Assembly (NCBI GenBank): GCA_963653535.1
Contig: CAVJWU010000003.1
Span: 28,191-92,190 of the forward strand
DNA length: 64,000 nucleotides
Direction of reading: 5' to 3'
DNA from: UBA3210 sp963653535
GTDB lineage: Bacteria; Bacillota_I; Bacilli_A; RFN20; CAG-449
How positions within the stretch are numbered: position 1 is the first letter of the stretch; each line of letters opens with the position of its first letter. The translations under genes were made by a program, and so were the position numbers. Shown here piece after piece: positions 59,870-64,000 of the stretch. Under the pieces are notes generated by a model that saw nothing but the letters and a program-made list of their open reading frames with translations, made no database searches and was not told the DNA's origin.

Positions 59870-62752
59870 CTATAAAGTGATTATTTCAGTAAAATCATAT
59901 TCATTAATTTTACTTCCGTTACCAATAGTTACTTCGTTAGCTTCATTTAGCATCATTCTCGCGATACTTGCGAATTCATTTACGTCTTTAATAGTTGTCG
60001 AAATAATCTCTTTCTTATCTTTTTCACGATCTTTCTTTCTAATTTTACTAAAGAACATTACATCGCCTAAAGAAGCCATTTGTGAAGGTGATAAAGGTGA
60101 ATCAAATGAACCTAAGCAACCGATAATATAATTTTTAAAATCAGTTTCATCAACATTAAATGATTCTAGATATTCAGGTAATTCTTTATATGTCTTATAA
60201 GTTAAATTAACATTAGGATCACGATATGAAGCTAAAGAAAATAAATTCTTTGAGTTAATTTGCATATTTGTTCCATATGCTCCACCTTTAACTCTAACTG
60301 AATTCCATAAATAATCATAAGTACAAATATGAGAGATTAAACTCATATGGCCATTAAACGAAGCATTATATTTAGTTAAATCGTTCGCGACAGCATTATA
60401 AGAAACTTCACTAGGGATTACAATAGCTTTCTTACCAACCTTATTTAAAGTAAGAACTAAGCGATCTTTTTTACGTGAAGATTTAAAATTTAGATTCGCT
60501 AAAGAAGAACTAATTTCGTCTTTACATTCTTCATCAATTGAATAAGAGATGACGAGGTTTTGTTTAAAGAAAATTTGTTTTTGTAAAGCATCTAAGTGCT
60601 TCTTAATTTCTTTATAATTGAAGTTATCTAGTATTTCTTTATAGAAATGATAAGCAGAAACTCCACTTATTAAATTAGTATCAAAGCAAGAAGAATATGA
60701 ATAACTTGATTTTGCTTCATTTAACGCAAGACGCATTCCGTCTTGAATGAGGGTTTGTTTCATTCCATTAACCATTTGCGTTAAGACTAATTTAACATTT
60801 TCTTCATCAAAAATAGTTTCATTAATGACTTCATTTATAATTGAAGGTACATAATTAATATTAGTATTTAAAGATGAAGTAGAAACAACTAAATAAGGAT
60901 TAAATTCACGATTTTTATTTTCAATATTTGATATATTAACAGAAAAAGAACCTAAATATGTCTTAATTAAAGAAGTAAGTTCAAGAGAAGAATGTTTGCT
61001 AGTTGAGCAATTTAAGAATAAGTTCTTAAATAAACGTACATATTTCAATTCATCGTAACTAGTATTCTTAAGTGAGAAATATAACTTAATATAAGCAATT
61101 TTATTTGTATTAATATTATGATAGATTGTTTTAAAGTCATTAATACGTTCTTTTTTAGTTTTAACGAAATTAACTTTTGCAGGAATATCTTTTAATTTTA
61201 ATGATGGAAGTAAAGCAATTTCTTCTTTAGTATCCACATGTTCTTGATAAGCGATTAAATCTTTAGTTTGTTTTACTAAACTAGATATTTCTTCTTTAGT
61301 CATCTTATCTTTAATATCTTTCATTAATTTATTCATCTTATCTAACTTTTCTTGTTCTAAAGTTAAACTTGGTAATAAAGTTACTTCAACTACATGATTT
61401 GAATTTAAGATATATTTTTCTAATAATTTTTCAAAATAATCGCCTTTTAATGCTTCTTTTAAGAAATCAAATTTCTTTTGAAATTCTAAGGTCGAACTTA
61501 AATCGCCATCATAATTAAATGATCCCATCATATTCATCGCGAAGATAATTCCTTTAGACATTCCACCCATATCTAATTCTTTAGATTTGAATTCACGGAA
61601 ATTAATGCTCGCGAGTAATAAATTTTTATCAATTCCTTGGTCGACAATTTTCTTTACTTCACCTTCGAAAACTTCTTTAAATTTTTCTTTCATTTCAGGA
61701 TTAGATTTTTCTAGGGTTAATGTTAAAGTATTAATAATATTATTATCATCGATATAATAATTAATATCTTGACCTAAATTAGCGCCTAATAACGCTTTTT
61801 TAAGTGGAGAATCATTATCAGAAAGTAATGTTTCAAAAAGAATGTTACAAGCACTACTTTCGATAACATCATTAGTATTTGATAAACGATAACATAATGA
61901 AAAATATGTATTATCTTTTAATTCTTCCCCTTGACCTAAAGCATATTCTTTTGTGTAGTCTAAATTAATATGAGGCTTTTGAATAGCGATTTTTTCTGAT
62001 TCAACATAATCATATTTAGAATAATATTTATCGATGAATTTTAATCTCTTTTCAATATCCATCTTACCATATAAAACGCATAATGCATTAGAAGGAACAT
62101 AATGTGTTTTATAGAATTCACAATATTGTTCATAAGTTAAGGATGGAATATATTCAGGATCTCCACCAGAATTAAAATGATATGGAGTATCTTTAAACAT
62201 GATATCTCTAGTAGCATAATTTAATTGTTCATCTACCCCTGAAGTAGCACCCTTCATTTCATTATAAACGACACCTTTATAGCAAGGTAATGAATTTTCA
62301 TCCATTAACTCTAAATGCCAACCTTCTTGTAAAAAAGCTTTATTGGAACGGATAGACATTGGATTAAATACTGCATCTAAATAAATTGAAAGAATATTAT
62401 CATAATCTTTTGGAGTTTGGCTCGCAAAAGGATACATTGTCCAATCTGCCGCGGTAAAAGCATTTAAAAAAGTTGATAAACTTGTCTTTAATAAGTTAAC
62501 AAATGGTTCTTTTAATGGATACTTTTCGCTTCCACATAAAACTGAGTGTTCAATAATATGACAAACACCAGTATGATCGTTAGGTAAAGTTTTAAAGCCA
62601 ATCGCAAATGAAGCATTTTGATCATCATTAGCGAGATAAACTAGTTTACCTTTTGTTTTAATATGTTCAAATTCATACATAGTAACTTTCACGTCGTTAC
62701 AATCACGAATGGATAATAATTTAAATCCATGGATACAATCATTAATATTCAT
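59870..62752 (-). CDS. M16C zinc metallopeptidase (presequence-protease-like)
   Basis: 960 residues, the size of a complete M16C enzyme with both halves in one chain. The inverted zinc motif HIIEH (HxxEH) lies near 65-69, with the downstream glutamate ligand expected in YNEMKGATSGVDE. A central helical linker separates the second, catalytically inactive half, which holds RVKGGAYGTNMQ, the Arg/Tyr substrate-binding motif of this family. Relatives form a clam-like chamber that degrades short unfolded peptides. No signal peptide, so cytoplasmic. Preceded by AAGGAG. Confidence 0.9.
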   Translation of the reverse strand: MNINDCIHGFKLLSIRDCNDVKVTMYEFEHIKTKGKLVYLANDDQNASFAIGFKTLPNDHTGVCHIIEHSVLCGSEKYPLKEPFVNLLKTSLSTFLNAFTAADWTMYPFASQTPKDYDNILSIYLDAVFNPMSIRSNKAFLQEGWHLELMDENSLPCYKGVVYNEMKGATSGVDEQLNYATRDIMFKDTPYHFNSGGDPEYIPSLTYEQYCEFYKTHYVPSNALCVLYGKMDIEKRLKFIDKYYSKYDYVESEKIAIQKPHINLDYTKEYALGQGEELKDNTYFSLCYRLSNTNDVIESSACNILFETLLSDNDSPLKKALLGANLGQDINYYIDDNNIINTLTLTLEKSNPEMKEKFKEVFEGEVKKIVDQGIDKNLLLASINFREFKSKELDMGGMSKGIIFAMNMMGSFNYDGDLSSTLEFQKKFDFLKEALKGDYFEKLLEKYILNSNHVVEVTLLPSLTLEQEKLDKMNKLMKDIKDKMTKEEISSLVKQTKDLIAYQEHVDTKEEIALLPSLKLKDIPAKVNFVKTKKERINDFKTIYHNINTNKIAYIKLYFSLKNTSYDELKYVRLFKNLFLNCSTSKHSSLELTSLIKTYLGSFSVNISNIENKNREFNPYLVVSTSSLNTNINYVPSIINEVINETIFDEENVKLVLTQMVNGMKQTLIQDGMRLALNEAKSSYSYSSCFDTNLISGVSAYHFYKEILDNFNYKEIKKHLDALQKQIFFKQNLVISYSIDEECKDEISSSLANLNFKSSRKKDRLVLTLNKVGKKAIVIPSEVSYNAVANDLTKYNASFNGHMSLISHICTYDYLWNSVRVKGGAYGTNMQINSKNLFSLASYRDPNVNLTYKTYKELPEYLESFNVDETDFKNYIIGCLGSFDSPLSPSQMASLGDVMFFSKIRKKDREKDKKEIISTTIKDVNEFASIARMMLNEANEVTIGNGSKINEYDFTEIITL

Positions 62753-62829
62753 CTAATAGTTAGTCTCCTTAATTAAGAATAATTTTAATACTTAATAAGT
62801 ATTAATTAAACTACAATCGATTTTTTTGG

Positions 62830-62857
62830 TAAAAAAAAGGACGCTCAATGAGCGCCC
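62830..62857 (-). terminator. Terminator after the split PFL genes
   Basis: Minus strand GGGCGCTC-ATT-GAGCGTCC is an 8-bp G-C-rich hairpin (one G-U) followed by eight T. Confidence 0.92.
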
Positions 62858-62863
62858 TATAGA

Positions 62864-63097
62864 TTACATAGATTCGTGGATTGTTCTTGAGATAACATCA
62901 TCTTGTTGTTCTTTTGTTAATTTGATGAAGTTAACTGCATATCCTGAAACTCTAATTGTTAATTGAGGATATTTTTCTGGATGTTTTTGAGCATCTAATA
63001 ATGTTTCTCTATTGAAAACATTAACATTTAAATGATATCCTCCATCAGATACATATGTATCTAACATTTGGACTAAATTATCTGTTCTTTGTGACAT
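62864..63097 (-). CDS. Glycyl-radical domain of pyruvate formate-lyase as a separate gene
   Basis: 77 residues. The sequence matches the last ~75 residues of pyruvate formate-lyase: [37 protein letters not shown] and [15 protein letters not shown]. The radical glycine is Gly52 in RVSGYAV. A canonical ribosome site (AAAGGAG) lies 8 bases before the ATG. The large part of PFL ends 21 bases upstream and lacks exactly this region, so the small protein must complete the enzyme. It resembles the stand-alone repair protein GrcA (YfiD) of E. coli, but GrcA accompanies a full PFL and this one does not. Strong terminator downstream. Confidence 0.9.
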   Translation of the reverse strand: MSQRTDNLVQMLDTYVSDGGYHLNVNVFNRETLLDAQKHPEKYPQLTIRVSGYAVNFIKLTKEQQDDVISRTIHESM

Positions 63098-63118
63098 AAT
63101 TTAATTTCTCCTTTCAAA

Positions 63119-64000
63119 TTAGTCTTCGTCTTTACCTAATGAAGATGGAGTAATTGAGAATGTATTTGAAATTCCATCTCTTGAGTAATCATAAGGAAGT
63201 TTTGCGACTGATTCAAGTGAAGCTAATGCGCCTGAATGGTCACGACCATGCATTGGGTTAGCACCTGGAGCTAAAGGTTGTCCTGCTCTTCTACCATCTG
63301 GAGTATTACCAGTTTTCTTACCATAAACAACGTTTGAAGTAATTGTTAAGATAGACATTGTTGGGACTGATTCACGATATGTATAATGTTTCTTAATCAT
63401 ATTCATGAATGTCTTAACAAGCCATACTGCGATTTCGTCAACTCTATCATCGTTGTTACCATATTTAGGGAAGTCGCCTTCTGTCTTGAAGTCTGTGATG
63501 ATACCAAATTCATTTCTGATTGGTGTAACTTTTGCATATTTGATTGCTGATAAGCTATCAACTGCACATGATAAACCTGCAATACCAGTTGCGAAGAATC
63601 TACCAACTTTTGAATCATGTAAGCCCATTTCTAATGCTTCATAAGAATATTTATCGTGCATATAGTGGATTAAGTTTAATGTATTGACATATAAACCCGC
63701 TAACCATTCCATCATAGTTGTATATTTTTGAATAACATCTTCATATTTTAATGGTTCATCGCCTAAAACTGGAGCGAATGTAGGTGAAACTTGAAGTGGT
63801 TGACCTGTTTTCTTATTGAGTAATAATTCATCTTTACCGCCGTTTAGCGCGTATAATAAACATTTTGCTAAGTTAGCTCTTGCGCCGAAGAATTGCATAT
63901 CTTTACCAACTCTCATTGAAGAGACACAGCAAGCGATACAGTAGTCATCACCCATTAATGGTCTCATTAATTCATCTGATTCATATTGAATTGAAGATGT
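63119..64000 (-). CDS. pflB: Pyruvate formate-lyase large part, 5' end outside window
   Basis: The frame is open to the right edge ([20 protein letters not shown] continues upstream), so the N-terminus is missing; 293 residues are visible. The paired active-site cysteines are present in [13 protein letters not shown]. The rest matches the PFL barrel ([58 protein letters not shown]) and stops there, just before the glycyl-radical domain of normal PFL. PFL splits pyruvate with CoA into acetyl-CoA and formate under anaerobic conditions; the activating enzyme PflA is not in the window. Works with AdhE in mixed-acid fermentation. Confidence 0.92.
   Translation of the reverse strand, partial: TSSIQYESDELMRPLMGDDYCIACCVSSMRVGKDMQFFGARANLAKCLLYALNGGKDELLLNKKTGQPLQVSPTFAPVLGDEPLKYEDVIQKYTTMMEWLAGLYVNTLNLIHYMHDKYSYEALEMGLHDSKVGRFFATGIAGLSCAVDSLSAIKYAKVTPIRNEFGIITDFKTEGDFPKYGNNDDRVDEIAVWLVKTFMNMIKKHYTYRESVPTMSILTITSNVVYGKKTGNTPDGRRAGQPLAPGANPMHGRDHSGALASLESVAKLPYDYSRDGISNTFSITPSSLGKDED

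Noticed and set aside
63098..63121. PFL split explained as a sequencing frameshift or a single nonsense error
   Set aside because: The ATG of the small ORF is in the same frame, but two TAA stops and a canonical AAAGGAG ribosome site lie between, which one error would not create. The neighbouring sequence aligns cleanly to PFL on both sides.
1..64000. Prophage, insertion sequence, integron or defence island
   Set aside because: No transposase, integrase, capsid or restriction genes and no flanking repeats were found; base composition looks even across the window.
1..64000. tRNA or rRNA genes in intergenic gaps
   Set aside because: The gaps are short and A+T-rich; none showed the GC-rich cloverleaf arms or T-loop motif GTTCRANYC in a usable context.

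Overview
This is a low-GC chromosomal window (visibly about 70% A+T) from an anaerobic, fermentative Firmicute of the Bacilli / Erysipelotrichia-Mollicutes-like kind. The evidence is T-box leaders, CcpA-type cre operators, strong AGGAGG ribosome binding sites, U-tract terminators, a pyruvate formate-lyase, a bifunctional AdhE and a tig-lon-engB cluster. Tryptophan is TGG throughout and one real gene ends in TGA, so the standard code applies rather than the Mycoplasma code. The species is not identifiable from the sequence alone. There are no rRNA or tRNA genes, CRISPR arrays, insertion sequences or phage genes; it reads as a stable core chromosome segment.

Layout. 1-9.6 kb (minus): a zinc-ribbon membrane protein cut by the window edge, a WYL regulator, a possible degenerate Nudix protein, a nitroreductase, a small lipoprotein, hemW, a small membrane protein, a Fic-fold protein that has lost its catalytic motif, and a two-gene glycosyltransferase operon. 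9.7-21.5 kb (minus): lepA, a nuclease-helicase of the XPD/DinG family and a DUF697-like membrane protein; a five-gene operon with two HAD phosphatases and a cyclophilin; then valS behind a transcriptional T-box leader. 21.6-29.9 kb (minus): one 2761-residue exported protein with a nearly perfect 1.9 kb in-frame tandem duplication. 30-36.3 kb (minus): a YhaN/YhaO (SbcC/SbcD-like) pair with a small leader ORF, and a pectin methylesterase lipoprotein under a promoter overlapped by a consensus cre. 36.4-51.3 kb (minus): engB, lon, tig, two paralogous membrane diguanylate cyclases, a membrane-anchored MutS-like ATPase, an alpha/beta hydrolase, asnB behind an Asn T-box, pncB and pnp. 51.4-56.1 kb (plus): an MreB-family protein, adhE (cre upstream) and a permuted papain-fold enzyme. 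56.1-64 kb (minus): ispD, a membrane protein, rpsO, ribF-truB, an M16C peptidase, and a pyruvate formate-lyase whose glycyl-radical domain is a separate gene.

How the genes fit together. PFL makes acetyl-CoA and formate, and AdhE can reduce acetyl-CoA to ethanol to recycle NADH. The two perfect cre sites suggest CcpA coordinates pectin use and fermentation. Amino-acid supply is sensed by T-boxes on valS and asnB, one apparently acting on transcription and the other without any visible terminator. The least understood contents are the giant duplicated exported protein, the split PFL and the dead Fic protein.
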